NCBI GenBank assembly: GCA_017480485.1
Contig: JAFVAN010000033.1
Location: forward strand, 1 to 36,864
Source: Ruminococcus sp.
GTDB lineage: Bacteria; Bacillota_A; Clostridia; Oscillospirales; Ruminococcaceae
Direction: 5' to 3'
Length of the DNA: 36,864 nt
The notes under the pieces are model-generated. The model had not been told where the DNA came from. It did not search any database and was given only the letters and a program-made list of their open reading frames with translations. Both the position numbers and the translations under genes were made by a program. Positions 8,294 through 15,910 of this stretch are shown here, piece after piece; the stretch's first letter is position 1; each line of letters starts with the position of its first letter.

Positions 8294-8980
8294 CTATTCA
8301 TTTTTTCTTTTCTCCTCCGGCGGGCTCGTGCGGCAGACGGTCACGGCTCCGACCTCCTTGGCACCAAGCTCAAGGAGCAGCCGCGCACAGACCGACAGGG
8401 TGGAGCCCGTGGTCAGGATGTCGTCGCAGATGATGACCCTCTGGCCCTCGAGGGACTCTGCATCGGGGGCCTTCTCAAAAATGCTCTCGGCGTGTATGCG
8501 CCGCTCGGGGGCGGCGAGGTCGTGCTGGCGCTTCAAGCTCAGTCTGCAGCGCAGCAGGCCCTTTTTATAGGGCAGGCCCAGTCTTTCGGCCAGCATCCGC
8601 CCAAAGACCTCGGCCTGATCGCTGCCGCGGGCAAGGCGCTTCAGGGCGTGCATCGGCACCGAGGTAACAAGCGTTGCGCTGCTGCCGACTCTCGGGGCCA
8701 GCAGCTCGGCGGTGTAGGCCGCAAAGGCCCTTCCCGCGCCGTCCTTCATCGAGAGCACGCCGCTCTTGGCGGGGCCGTCGTAGACAAAGGCGCTGGCGGA
8801 ATACTCGCAGCCCTCGGGCGGCGAAACAGAAAGCCGCGCAGGCACAAGCTTTTCCTCGCACTCGCCGCAGATAGGCCGATCCTTCTCTGTCAGCCGCCCG
8901 CAGCAGGGGCAGCTTGGCGGAAACGCAAAGTCCATCAGGGCGCCTGCGGCCCTGCCCACGGCGCCTTCAGCTTTTTTCAT
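8294..8980 (-). CDS. comF: ComF-family phosphoribosyltransferase-like protein
   Basis: 228 residues from the ATG at 8980; a TTG two codons earlier is possible. The N terminus has the ComF zinc-finger pattern CPCCG followed by CGEC (about residues 22-41). The C-terminal half is a PRTase-type domain with the phosphoribosyl-diphosphate-binding loop VIICDDILTTGST. ComF is needed for uptake or processing of transforming DNA in Bacillus. Here it is the last gene of a leftward operon and overlaps the end of radC by 14 bp. The ComEA-like protein is about 5.7 kb away, so two competence-related genes occur in the window. No ComFA helicase is present. Confidence 0.9.
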   Translation of the reverse strand: MKKAEGAVGRAAGALMDFAFPPSCPCCGRLTEKDRPICGECEEKLVPARLSVSPPEGCEYSASAFVYDGPAKSGVLSMKDGAGRAFAAYTAELLAPRVGSSATLVTSVPMHALKRLARGSDQAEVFGRMLAERLGLPYKKGLLRCRLSLKRQHDLAAPERRIHAESIFEKAPDAESLEGQRVIICDDILTTGSTLSVCARLLLELGAKEVGAVTVCRTSPPEEKRKNE

Positions 8981-9590
8981 AGTCAAAGAATTTTCCCATC
9001 TCCTTTAGAGAGCAGATGCCTGTGGGAGAGACGATGTAGTGGTCGATGACCCGCAGGCCCCGCTCCGAGATCTCGTGGGAGAAGATGCGCGTTGACCTGA
9101 CGTCGCTGTCCGAGGGCTGGCAGCTGCCTCGGGGGTGGTTGTGGGCCAGCAGGATATACCTGCATCGGTGGGCTTCGGCTATCGCCTCCGCCTCGTGCAA
9201 GGCGGCGACGAGGTTCCTGCCGTCGTGGACGATCTCGGGGGCGTCTACCCTGCCGCTGTCCCGAACGGGATAAACAAGCAGCTGCTCCCGCTCGAGGTCG
9301 CAGAGGGTGCTGAAAATGGCCCATTTAAGGCCCCTGAGGTCCGTGACCCACAGCTCCCTTTCCTCGGGGCGGGTGGTGTATCTAATATAGAATTGCAGCA
9401 GGCCGATGCTGCCGCAGGACCCAAGGCCCCTGTCGGCAAGGCTCGCCTCGTCGGCGCGGCCGATCTCGGTCAAGCTGCCATAAAAAAGGACGAGGTCCCG
9501 AGCCTGCTTCTCAGCTCTGCCGAAGCCCGCCAGCTTCAGCAGCCGCAAAAGCAGCCTGACGTCGTTCCTGCGGAAGGAGAGATCTTTCAT
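8967..9590 (-). CDS. radC: RadC/JAMM-domain protein
   Basis: 207 residues. The C-terminal JAMM/MPN+ domain carries the complete metal motif HNHPRGSCQPSDSD, with H150, H152 and D163 as ligands. This is typical of the RadC (UPF0758) family. The N-terminal region is rich in Leu and Arg and is a divergent helix-hairpin-helix module. Despite the name, a DNA-repair role for RadC is doubtful in several bacteria; metal-dependent hydrolase is the firm statement. It is the third gene of the leftward operon, about 30 bp after the DUF6472 gene, and overlaps comF. Confidence 0.92.
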   Translation of the reverse strand: MKDLSFRRNDVRLLLRLLKLAGFGRAEKQARDLVLFYGSLTEIGRADEASLADRGLGSCGSIGLLQFYIRYTTRPEERELWVTDLRGLKWAIFSTLCDLEREQLLVYPVRDSGRVDAPEIVHDGRNLVAALHEAEAIAEAHRCRYILLAHNHPRGSCQPSDSDVRSTRIFSHEISERGLRVIDHYIVSPTGICSLKEMGKFFDYEKS

Positions 9591-9621
9591 GTGGCTCCGC
9601 TCCTTCCTGTCGGTGGTTTGT

Positions 9622-9810
9622 CTACTGCTTCCGCGCTATGGCGTACTCGTCGCCGCTGCTCCAATAGGGGCAGGAAAACTCCGTTCCGCTGAGAAACCTC
9701 TGCATCTCGTCCTCGTCCAGGTCGATGCCGCAGACATAGCACTCATAGTCCTCGTCGTAATAATAATTCGCGCACTCCTCGCAGGGGCCGCTGTTCTGTG
9801 CCTTGCTCAT
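9622..9810 (-). CDS. DUF6472-type small cysteine-rich protein
   Basis: 62 residues, with paired cysteines CEEC near the start, a later CYVC and a final Cys in SCPYW. The tyrosine- and acid-rich core (NYYYDEDYECYVC, then DLDEDEM and a C-terminal GDEYAIARKQ) matches my memory of the small Clostridia family DUF6472. Four cysteines suggest a zinc-binding knuckle, but this is inferred. The start overlaps the stop of the upstream membrane-protein gene in an ATGA arrangement, so the two are translationally coupled. No function is known. Confidence 0.85.
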   Translation of the reverse strand: MSKAQNSGPCEECANYYYDEDYECYVCGIDLDEDEMQRFLSGTEFSCPYWSSGDEYAIARKQ

Positions 9811-10307
9811 GTTTTTGCCAGGTCGATGATGGAGATCACGGCGATCACCAGCATTATTGCCAGCGCGATGACAAGGCAGGCAAAGGCAGCGCCCTGGGCG
9901 GTGATGAAGGCCGAGTAGGTGTTGTCGCCTATGACCTTATCGGCCAGGTCCTCTCTGCCCAAGCCCGAAAAAAGCAGGGCTGCCATGAACCTTGCGGTGA
10001 GCAGCGCCAGGAATGCGGACACTCCCGACAGCGAGCCTCCGAGCATCAGGCCCATCTTATTGGTCTTCTTGCTGGCCACCAGCGAGACCACGGCATGAAC
10101 GATGCAAAGCAGCACGAAGATGGCATACAGCGACGAAACCGCAATGGTCTTTACCCTCTGGGTCGAGGCGCTGTCTCCGTCTATATCGGGCAGCAGGATG
10201 ATAAAGCAGAGCCCGAAGCCCAGCCCCGCCAGGGCGGTGATGATGGCAAGCACGCAGCTGTGCTTCTCCGCCGCGGGGATAACTCTTTTCTTTATTTGTA
10301 TCGGCAT
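9807..10307 (-). CDS. Four-helix membrane protein of unknown function
   Basis: 166 residues from the ATG at 10307, chosen because GGAGG (10317-10321) lies just upstream. The open frame extends further, but across the promoter. Four hydrophobic segments are visible: about 15-37, 53-74, 85-105 and 132-160. A short basic KKTNK loop lies after the second. I recognise no domain. It is the first gene of the leftward operon with the DUF6472 gene, radC and comF, behind a consensus promoter. Confidence 0.8.
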   Translation of the reverse strand: MPIQIKKRVIPAAEKHSCVLAIITALAGLGFGLCFIILLPDIDGDSASTQRVKTIAVSSLYAIFVLLCIVHAVVSLVASKKTNKMGLMLGGSLSGVSAFLALLTARFMAALLFSGLGREDLADKVIGDNTYSAFITAQGAAFACLVIALAIMLVIAVISIIDLAKT

Positions 10308-10353
10308 ATGATCGTTCCTCCATAAAGCCGCCTGCGCGGCGATGTCTGTAATG

Positions 10354-10382
10354 ATTATAGCACAGTTCACCTTCTTTTTCAA
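10354..10382 (-). promoter_or_regulatory. sigma-A promoter of the membrane protein-DUF6472-radC-comF operon
   Basis: On the minus strand, -35 TTGAAA (10382-10377), a 17-bp spacer and -10 TATAAT (10359-10354). Confidence 0.85.
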
Positions 10383-10424
10383 GGGCTTTTTTTCTTTTTT
10401 AAGGCAATGCCGCACGGCCCTATT

Positions 10425-10680
10425 CTCCTACGGACGGAAAAATCGCTTCGCTCTATCCTGATGGAGCGGGGCGTTCAGTCGTTGCGGCGCAGCATAATGC
10501 CCCCACCCGGGATGGGTGGGGGCTGTTAGATTTGTGCTCCTTCGTTTGCTTGTGCTGTGCCGCGGTTTAACGATAGTTTTGTGCGTGTTTCGCGGGGTCC
10601 GCGACCAAAGGCTCTGCCTTTGGAATCCGCCAAGGGGCTAAGGCCGCCCCTTGGATTCCGGCCAATATGCGGACGGCGTG
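10425..10680 (-). repeat. Composite A interspersed hairpin repeat, copy 3 (inverted)
   Basis: A nearly intact inverted A module: the conserved CGCTTCGCTCTATCCTGATG tract, H4 with arms GCGGCGCAGCA and TGCTGTGCCGC around a GCCCCCACCC/GGGTGGGGGC stem, then H3 CGCGG/CCGCG, H2 CCAAAGGC/GCCTTTGG and H1 CCAAGGGGC/GCCCCTTGG. It lies between the divergent promoters of the leftward operon and the binding-protein gene. Confidence 0.87.
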
Positions 10681-10771
10681 CGTTTTTTGCTTAATTTTAT
10701 GGAAAATGATTTCCGCGAGGCGCGGTGCTGCGTGTCTTTTGGGCTAAAATGCCAAAGTTTTGGAAATTTGC

Positions 10772-10800
10772 TTTACTTTTCCTCGCTGCTGTGTTATCAT
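10772..10800 (+). promoter_or_regulatory. Promoter of the substrate-binding lipoprotein gene
   Basis: -35 TTTACT (10772-10777), a 17-bp spacer and -10 TATCAT (10795-10800). Confidence 0.65.
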
Positions 10801-10848
10801 AGTCATTGTGGAAAGTCAATATTATCTAAACCGAAAGGAAGAATTATC

Positions 10849-11679
10849 ATGAAAAGATCATTTATCACTGTCCTCGGCGCCCTTTCAATGGCCGCCATGA
10901 TAGCGCTTTCCTCCTGCGGCAGCAGCGACAGCTCCTCCGCCGACAGCGCTGCCTCGGGAGAGGACAAGTCCTGGAGCAAGGTAGAGTCTGCGGGCAAGCT
11001 GGTCCTTGGCCTTGACGCCACCTTCAAGCCTATGGGCTACACCGACGAGAACGACGAGATCGTTGGCTTCGACATCGACTGCGCAAGGGAGGTCTGCTTG
11101 CGCCTTGGCATCGAGCTGGAGCTTCGCGGCATCGACTGGGACACCAAGGAGATGGAGCTTGACACAGGCACTATCGACTGCATCTGGAACGGCCTTTCTG
11201 TAAGCGACGAGCGCAAGAAGGTAATGCTCATGAGCGACGCCTACATGGAGAACGAGATGGTGTTCGTTGTAAACGACAGCAGCGACATCAAGACCCTTGA
11301 CGACCTCAGCGGCAAGACCGTAGCCGTTCAGAACGGCTCCACCGCTCAGGAGATACTGAACGCCTCCGACGTGGGCGCCACCATCACCCCCATGGAGCTT
11401 GCCACCAACGTTGAGGCTCTGCAGCAGCTGGAGCTGGATATGTGTCAGGCCGTGTTCCTCGATTCCGTAGTTGCGGAGTACGAGATCACCACCAGCGGCA
11501 AGGCCTTTAGGGTACTTGAAGAAGGCCTCGAGCCCGAGGAGTACGCCATCGGCTTCCGTCTTGGCGATCAGGAGCTTTGCAACAAGGTCTACGGCACTCT
11601 GAAGGAGATGAAGGCCGACGGCAAGCTTGCCGAGATCAGCACCAAGTGGTTCGGCAAGGACATCACTACCGTTAAGTAA
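10849..11679 (+). CDS. Amino-acid ABC transporter substrate-binding lipoprotein
   Basis: 276 residues from the ATG at 10849, after an AAAGGAAG ribosome site. The frame is open further upstream but runs into the repeat. A lipoprotein signal peptide ends at the lipobox ALSSC (Cys about 23), followed by a Ser/Asp tether. The mature part is a family 3 solute-binding protein (SBP_bac_3): GKLVLGLDATFKPMGY, FDIDCAREVC, WNGLSVSDERK, VAVQNGSTAQE and a C-terminal WFGKD. It would capture a polar amino acid outside the membrane. No permease or ATPase gene is adjacent, so its transporter must be encoded elsewhere. It has its own promoter and terminator. Confidence 0.93.
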   Translation: MKRSFITVLGALSMAAMIALSSCGSSDSSSADSAASGEDKSWSKVESAGKLVLGLDATFKPMGYTDENDEIVGFDIDCAREVCLRLGIELELRGIDWDTKEMELDTGTIDCIWNGLSVSDERKKVMLMSDAYMENEMVFVVNDSSDIKTLDDLSGKTVAVQNGSTAQEILNASDVGATITPMELATNVEALQQLELDMCQAVFLDSVVAEYEITTSGKAFRVLEEGLEPEEYAIGFRLGDQELCNKVYGTLKEMKADGKLAEISTKWFGKDITTVK

Positions 11680-11702
11680 GCCCCACCGAAAAATGCTACG
11701 AA

Positions 11703-11738
11703 CGGCACCTCGCCCCAGCGGTTTGAGGTGCCGTTTTT
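11703..11738 (+). terminator. Intrinsic terminator of the binding-protein gene
   Basis: CGGCACCTC (11703-11711) pairs with GAGGTGCCG (11725-11733), followed by TTTTT. Confidence 0.9.
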
Positions 11739-11796
11739 ATTGCAGGCCATTTATCAGGCCGGAAGAGAGTTTCCCCTGCCGTGTGTGCGCGATCAT

Positions 11797-11910
11797 GGCT
11801 TTTGCACGAGTAAAAAAATAGTTTAATAAGTGCAATATTCGGTCTGAAATGGTATCTCCCCCCGCAGGGGGAGATACCATTTCAGACACCACTTAACTCG
11901 TGCAAAAGCC
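11797..11910. repeat. Nested perfect inverted repeat (cruciform-like)
   Basis: The outer 15-bp arms at 11797-11811 (GGCTTTTGCACGAGT) and 11896-11910 are perfect complements. Inside is a 21-bp perfect stem (11842-11862 with 11867-11887) across a 4-nt CGCA loop. No T-tract follows on either strand, so it is not a standard terminator. It sits between the binding-protein terminator and the CNNM promoter. Confidence 0.85.
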
Positions 11911-11931
11911 GTGGTGCGCGATAGCTTCTCA

Positions 11932-11960
11932 TTGACTTTATTCAGGTCATATGTTATAAT
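11932..11960 (+). promoter_or_regulatory. sigma-A promoter of the CNNM/CBS transporter gene
   Basis: -35 TTGACT (11932-11937), a 17-bp spacer and -10 TATAAT (11955-11960). It starts 22 bp after the nested palindrome. Confidence 0.87.
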
Positions 11961-11998
11961 TGACTTGATTTTTAACCATTTACTTTGGAGGTCTATCT

Positions 11999-13246
11999 AT
12001 GATCCCTTTAGTGATCGCGCTGCTGCTGGCCGTCTCTGCCGTTTGCTCGGCTACCGAAACTGCCTTCTCTTCCGCTAACCGAATACGCCTCAAAAACCTT
12101 GCCGCAGGTGGCAGCAGACGTGCCGCCAAGGCCCTCGATATAACCGAAAACTACGACAAGGCCCTGACAGCCATCCTCATCGCAAATAACGTCGTCAACA
12201 TCGCCTCCTCCGCTTTGGCCACCGTGTTCTTTACCCAGCGCTTCGGCTCCGGCAGCGTGGGCCTTGCCACCCTTGTGATGACCGTGCTGGTGCTGATCTT
12301 CGGTGAGATACTCCCAAAAAGTCTGGCCAAGGAGAATTCCGAGAGCTTCTCCATCTTCATGGCGCCGCTGCTGTCTGTCTTTATGACAGTCATCACCCCC
12401 CTCATCTTCATCTTCTCCGGGATAAACAGCCTTGCCTCCAAGCTCTTTGGCAGCCGCAAGGCCCAGCCCAGCGTCACCGAGGAGGAGCTCAAGACCATCA
12501 TCGAGGAGATCGAGGACGAGGGCGTTCTGGAGGAGCAGGAGTCCGACCTTGTGCGCTCGGCTCTGGAATTCGACGAGATAACCATCTCCAAGGTGCTCGT
12601 CCCGAGGGTGAGCATCATCGGGGTGGAGCGCAGCGAAAGCTCGGAGAACATCAAGGAGCTGTTCATACAGACAAAATTCTCCCGCCTGCCCGTGTACGAG
12701 GGCACTATTGACAGCATCGTAGGCGTTATCCACCAGGCGGACTTTTTCGAACTGTACCTCTCCGGGGGCGGGGATATCGGGGAGATAATGAAGCCCCCTG
12801 TGTTCTTCACAGAGAACAGGCGCATCTCGGACGCCCTGCGGGAGCTGCAAAGGGCCAAGCAGCACATGGCGGTGGTAGTAGACGAATACGGCGGCACCGA
12901 GGGCATCTGCACCTTAGAGGACATCATCGAGGAGCTGGTGGGCGAGATCTACGACGAGAGCGACGATGAGGACACCAGCTTTGTGCGGCTTGGGGAGAAC
13001 AGGTACAGGGTAGCGGCTAATCTTTCGGTGATGGACCTGCTTGACAGGTTAGAGCTGCCGGAGGGAACGATCAAGACAGAGAGGACGACGGTAGGGGGCT
13101 GGATAATGGAGCTTTTAGAGCGCCTTCCGGAGCCCAACGAGTTCATACACAGCGGACGGTTCGACATGACGGTGCGAATGGCTGACGAGCAAAGGATCGA
13201 CAGTGTAATAATTAAGGTGAAGCCGGAGAGCGGAGTTGAGAGTTGA
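11999..13246 (+). CDS. CNNM/CBS-domain transporter (hemolysin C/CorC-like)
   Basis: 415 residues. The N-terminal CNNM domain (about 1-170) has several membrane helices and the family motif SATETAFSSANRIRLKNLA. A CBS pair follows (about 190-325, with PVYEGTIDSIVGVIH and MAVVVDEYGGTEGICTLED). A CorC_HlyC domain (about 335-410) ends the protein. Family members move magnesium or other divalent cations across the membrane, with the CBS pair sensing nucleotide or Mg. The old name hemolysin is misleading. GGAGGT lies 6-7 bp upstream of the ATG. No terminator is seen; the gene runs into repeats. Confidence 0.94.
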   Translation: MIPLVIALLLAVSAVCSATETAFSSANRIRLKNLAAGGSRRAAKALDITENYDKALTAILIANNVVNIASSALATVFFTQRFGSGSVGLATLVMTVLVLIFGEILPKSLAKENSESFSIFMAPLLSVFMTVITPLIFIFSGINSLASKLFGSRKAQPSVTEEELKTIIEEIEDEGVLEEQESDLVRSALEFDEITISKVLVPRVSIIGVERSESSENIKELFIQTKFSRLPVYEGTIDSIVGVIHQADFFELYLSGGGDIGEIMKPPVFFTENRRISDALRELQRAKQHMAVVVDEYGGTEGICTLEDIIEELVGEIYDESDDEDTSFVRLGENRYRVAANLSVMDLLDRLELPEGTIKTERTTVGGWIMELLERLPEPNEFIHSGRFDMTVRMADEQRIDSVIIKVKPESGVES

Positions 13247-13266
13247 TAATCAAGGCGGGCCGAGCA

Positions 13267-13895
13267 CGACTGCGGCAAATTGGCCGGAATCCAAGGGGCG
13301 GGTGCTAACGGCGCACGGCCGAATTTCGCGTCCAAAATAGTGCAGGCCAATAAATAGTCCCGCGGAGCGCATTGGCCGGAATCCAAGGGGCGGGTGCTAA
13401 CGGCGCACGGCCGAATTTCGCGCCCAAAATAGTGCAGGCCGATAAATAGTCCCGCGGAGCGCATTGGCCGGAATCCAAGGGGCGGCCTTAGCCCCTTGGC
13501 AGGGTCCTTAGGGGCAGAGCCCCTAAGTCGCGGACCCCGCGAAACACGCACCAAACTATCGGTAATATGCGGCGCAGCACAAGCAAACGAAGAAGCACAA
13601 AGCTAACAGCCCCCACCCATCCCGGGTGGGGGCTTTATGCTGCGCCGCAACGACTGAACGCCCCGCTCCATCAGGAAAGAGCGAAGCGATTTTCCGTGCG
13701 GCGAGCGGCAAAGCTTGTTCCCCTCCGATGAAACCCCCTCCGTCTCGGCTTCGCCGAGACACCTCCCGCGGTTGCTTCGCTGCCGCTGTTCAGGGGAGGC
13801 ATATTGGCTGCTGCCTTTCAGCAGGTGTCGACCGAGCACTTTTGCCTCCCCTGAAAGGGGAGGTGCCCGATAGGGCGGAGGGGTTTCGGCGGCGT
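13267..13895 (+). repeat. Composite A/B repeat, copy 4, with a 92-bp tandem duplication
   Basis: It opens with two 92-bp tandem units (13279-13370 and 13371-13462) that differ at two positions. Each ends at GCGGAGCGC and restarts at ATTGGCCGG. A full A module follows: H1 CCAAGGGGC/GCCCCTTGG, H2 in the alternative form CTTAGGGGC/GCCCCTAAG, H3 CGCGG/CCGCG and H4 with arms GCGGCGCAGCA/TGCTGCGCCGC. Two B modules end it (about 13725-13800 and 13838-13895). This is the largest repeat block in the window. Confidence 0.88.
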
Positions 13896-13991
13896 GATGG
13901 AAGAGTTAAAAAACCTTTGTGCAATATAGCTAATAAAAAGGTGCTAAATTGAGATGAATTAACGATTTTAGTCTTTTTTGTGAAATAGGCT

Positions 13992-14019
13992 TTGACTTTT
14001 GAGAATAATGTGGTAAAAT
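13992..14019 (+). promoter_or_regulatory. Promoter of minD-mgsA
   Basis: -35 TTGACT (13992-13997), a 16-bp spacer and -10 TAAAAT (14014-14019). It leaves a leader of about 160 nt before minD. The leader holds an imperfect hairpin at 14131-14156 (GCCGACAGCGC with GCGTGTCGGC), just before the ribosome site. Confidence 0.7.
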
Positions 14020-14187
14020 ATATAGTAGGTAACGCTTGTCAAAATACCGAACGGCGTTGGAAATTATTTCCATTCCGTGTATTGGTGACGAGGTGTGAAC
14101 TTTTCATATTGAATAATGATCAGTATTACTGCCGACAGCGCAGAAAAGCGTGTCGGCGTGATATAACGAAAGGGGCAATTATTTACT

Positions 14188-14925
14188 ATGTCAAAGATCA
14201 TTGCGGTAACATCAGGCAAGGGCGGAACAGGTAAGTCCTCGATAAGTGCGTGTCTTGGCTACGCTCTGGCAAAGCAGGGCAACAGAACGCTTATCATCGA
14301 GCTGGACTTCGGTCTTAGATGTATGGATATCATGCTCGGTATGCAGGGAAATATAACCTATGATCTGGGCGACGTGCTCGAGGGCACCTGCGACGTTTAC
14401 AAGGCAACCACCACTGTTAAGCTGGCATCCAACCTGAGCGTGCTGTGTGCGCCTTCCGACCCGTTCGTACAGCTCAAGGCAGAGGATATCGAGAAGATCA
14501 CCTCTGAAATGAGAAAGTATTTCGAGTACATCATCATCGACACCTCGGCCGGTATCAACGGCTCGGTATTCGATATAGTTACAAACTCTGACCTTATCCT
14601 TATCGTTACAACGCCCGACCCTGTGTGCGTTCGTGACGCCCGTATGATGAGCGACGAGTTCTACAAGAGGGGCAACCAGAAGCAGAGGCTGCTCATCAAC
14701 AAGGCCAACAAGAGGATCTTTGAATTTGACGAGATGGACGACCTTGACGCGATCATCGACACCGTCGGCGTTCAGCTGCTGGGCGTTATCCCCGAGGACA
14801 GCGCTATCCCGCTTGCCACCGGCAAGGGCGCACCGCTTTCCTCCAGCTCTATGGGCTTCTTGGCGTTTTCTGCTATCTCAAGGAGGATCAAGGGCGAGCA
14901 CATCCCGCTGTCGCTGAAGATGTAA
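14188..14925 (+). CDS. minD: MinD/ParA-family ATPase
   Basis: 245 residues. The deviant Walker A motif GKGGTGKSS (10-18) and the IIIDTSAGING region identify the MinD/ParA superfamily, and ELDFGLRCMDIMLGMQ matches the MinD signature region. MinD dimerises on the membrane with ATP to position the division site with MinC. No minC, minE or divIVA is present. The C terminus (AISRRIKGEHIPLSLKM) is only weakly amphipathic, so membrane targeting is uncertain and it may be a MinD-like orphan. The ATG follows AAAGGGG at a long spacing. The next gene, a methylglyoxal synthase-like protein, is 60 bp downstream and probably co-transcribed. Confidence 0.85.
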   Translation: MSKIIAVTSGKGGTGKSSISACLGYALAKQGNRTLIIELDFGLRCMDIMLGMQGNITYDLGDVLEGTCDVYKATTTVKLASNLSVLCAPSDPFVQLKAEDIEKITSEMRKYFEYIIIDTSAGINGSVFDIVTNSDLILIVTTPDPVCVRDARMMSDEFYKRGNQKQRLLINKANKRIFEFDEMDDLDAIIDTVGVQLLGVIPEDSAIPLATGKGAPLSSSSMGFLAFSAISRRIKGEHIPLSLKM

Positions 14926-14985
14926 GACAGCGCAGAGCGCAAACACAAGGCCAAAAAATCCAACTAAGAAACGGAGGGTATATTC

Positions 14986-15387
14986 TTGAATATCGCATTG
15001 ATAGCGCATGACTCAAAGAAGGAACTGATGGTGCAGTTCTGCATTGCCTATTGCGGGATACTCAGCAAGCATACCCTGTGCGCTACAGGAACGACAGGCA
15101 AAATGGTAGGCGAGGCTACGGGCTTGAAGATCCAGCGTTATCTCAGCGGCTCTCAGGGCGGCGGCGAGCAGATCTCTGCACGCATCTCCTGCAACGAGAT
15201 AGATATACTGCTGTTTTTCAGAGACCCCATCTCGGCAAAGCCGTCCGAGCCAAACGACAGCGACCTGCTGAGGCTCTGTGATGTGCATAATATACCTATA
15301 GCTACAAATATAGCCACCGCCGAGGCGCTTATTCACGCCCTCGAGCGCGGCGACCTCGACTGGAGAGAGATAGTTAATCCTTCGTAA
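14986..15387 (+). CDS. mgsA: Methylglyoxal synthase-like protein with altered active site
   Basis: 133 residues from a TTG start at 14986, with GGAGGG just upstream. The fold motifs are those of MgsA: IAHDSKK, CATGTTG, LSGSQGGGEQIS, LLFFRDP and ATNIATAE. MgsA converts dihydroxyacetone phosphate to methylglyoxal and phosphate. Aligned by eye to E. coli MgsA, H19 and D91 are kept (H8, D80). The catalytic-base position D71 is Gly60, H98 is Ser87, and D101 falls on Asn90 with an Asp next to it. So the family is clear but the activity is doubtful. It may be a paralogue with another role, linked to minD. The symbol marks family only. Confidence 0.8.
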   Translation: MNIALIAHDSKKELMVQFCIAYCGILSKHTLCATGTTGKMVGEATGLKIQRYLSGSQGGGEQISARISCNEIDILLFFRDPISAKPSEPNDSDLLRLCDVHNIPIATNIATAEALIHALERGDLDWREIVNPS

Positions 15388-15452
15388 GAGGTCAGATAGG
15401 GGCGGCATGATCTTAATGCCGTAAACTATAAAGGAAATATTTGAAAAGCTGT

Positions 15453-15670
15453 GACGGGGAGAGTAAGAGCATCACACCTGCAAACAAGCGAGGACGGTAC
15501 GGTGAAAGCGTCCGCAGCAGATGCCCCGAAGGACACCCCCGAGCTCGCCGCTGACAAAGGCGGCGCGTATCCTCTGCGTTACAGAGATGATGAGAGGCAG
15601 GCTTTCGCCTGCAATCAGGGTGGTATCACGATCACGGTCGTCCCTTTGCTTATGGGGCGACCTTTTTGTT
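15453..15670 (+). promoter_or_regulatory. T-box leader of hisS
   Basis: Stem I runs from GACGGGGAGAGTA (15453) to ATGCCCCG (15521-15528) and holds the k-turn-like GAGAGTA and a GGACG/CGTCC apical stem. Stem III is GCAGGC TTTC GCCTGC, just upstream of the T-box AGGGTGGTATCACG (15617-15630). The terminator is GGTCGTCCC (15636-15644) with GGGGCGACC (15654-15662) plus T-run. Uncharged tRNA should stabilise the antiterminator and switch on the downstream genes. The specifier is not certain. The bases before CCCCG at the stem I foot read CAGATG, which offers GAT (Asp) but no His codon. Confidence 0.92.
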
Positions 15671-15672
15671 TT

Positions 15673-15747
15673 AAGTCGCGTGATCACTCGCAAGCTCGTT
15701 TACAACTGCGAAGTGTGAGGGGGCTCCCTCGCGGTACGGTGGTCCTG
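15673..15747 (+). repeat. Family C repeat, copy 2, between the T-box and hisS
   Basis: AAGTCGCGTGATCACTCGCA opens it, followed by AGCTCGTTTACAAC and the GGGGGCTCCCTCGCGG stem region. It begins right after the T-box terminator and lies in the hisS leader. Confidence 0.8.
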
Positions 15748-15783
15748 TGAAAAATGGTTCTATGATAGGAACACCCGCAAAAA

Positions 15784-15898
15784 GCCCGCCTAACGGCTGC
15801 ACCGCCGCCTCATTCACGAAGGCACCCGCCTCCCCTCCGGGGAGGCTCACTGAGCCCTGCCAAGAGAAGAATTGAAAGATGGTGGGGGAATTAAAAAA
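15784..15898 (+). repeat. Family D repeat, copy 1, before hisS
   Basis: Starts GCCTAACGGCTGCACCGCCG, has the palindrome CCTCCCCTCCGGGGAGG, and ends GATGGTGGGGGAATTAAAAA. It ends against the hisS ribosome site. Confidence 0.8.
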
Positions 15899-15910
15899 GG
15901 AGTAAATATT

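Noticed and set aside
10308..10415. An N-terminal extension of the leftward membrane protein
   Set aside because: It would cover the consensus promoter at 10354-10382. The ATG at 10307 has a GGAGG site.
11842..11887. Terminator call for the 21-bp hairpin
   Set aside because: No T-run follows on either strand, and the binding-protein gene already has a terminator at 11703-11738.
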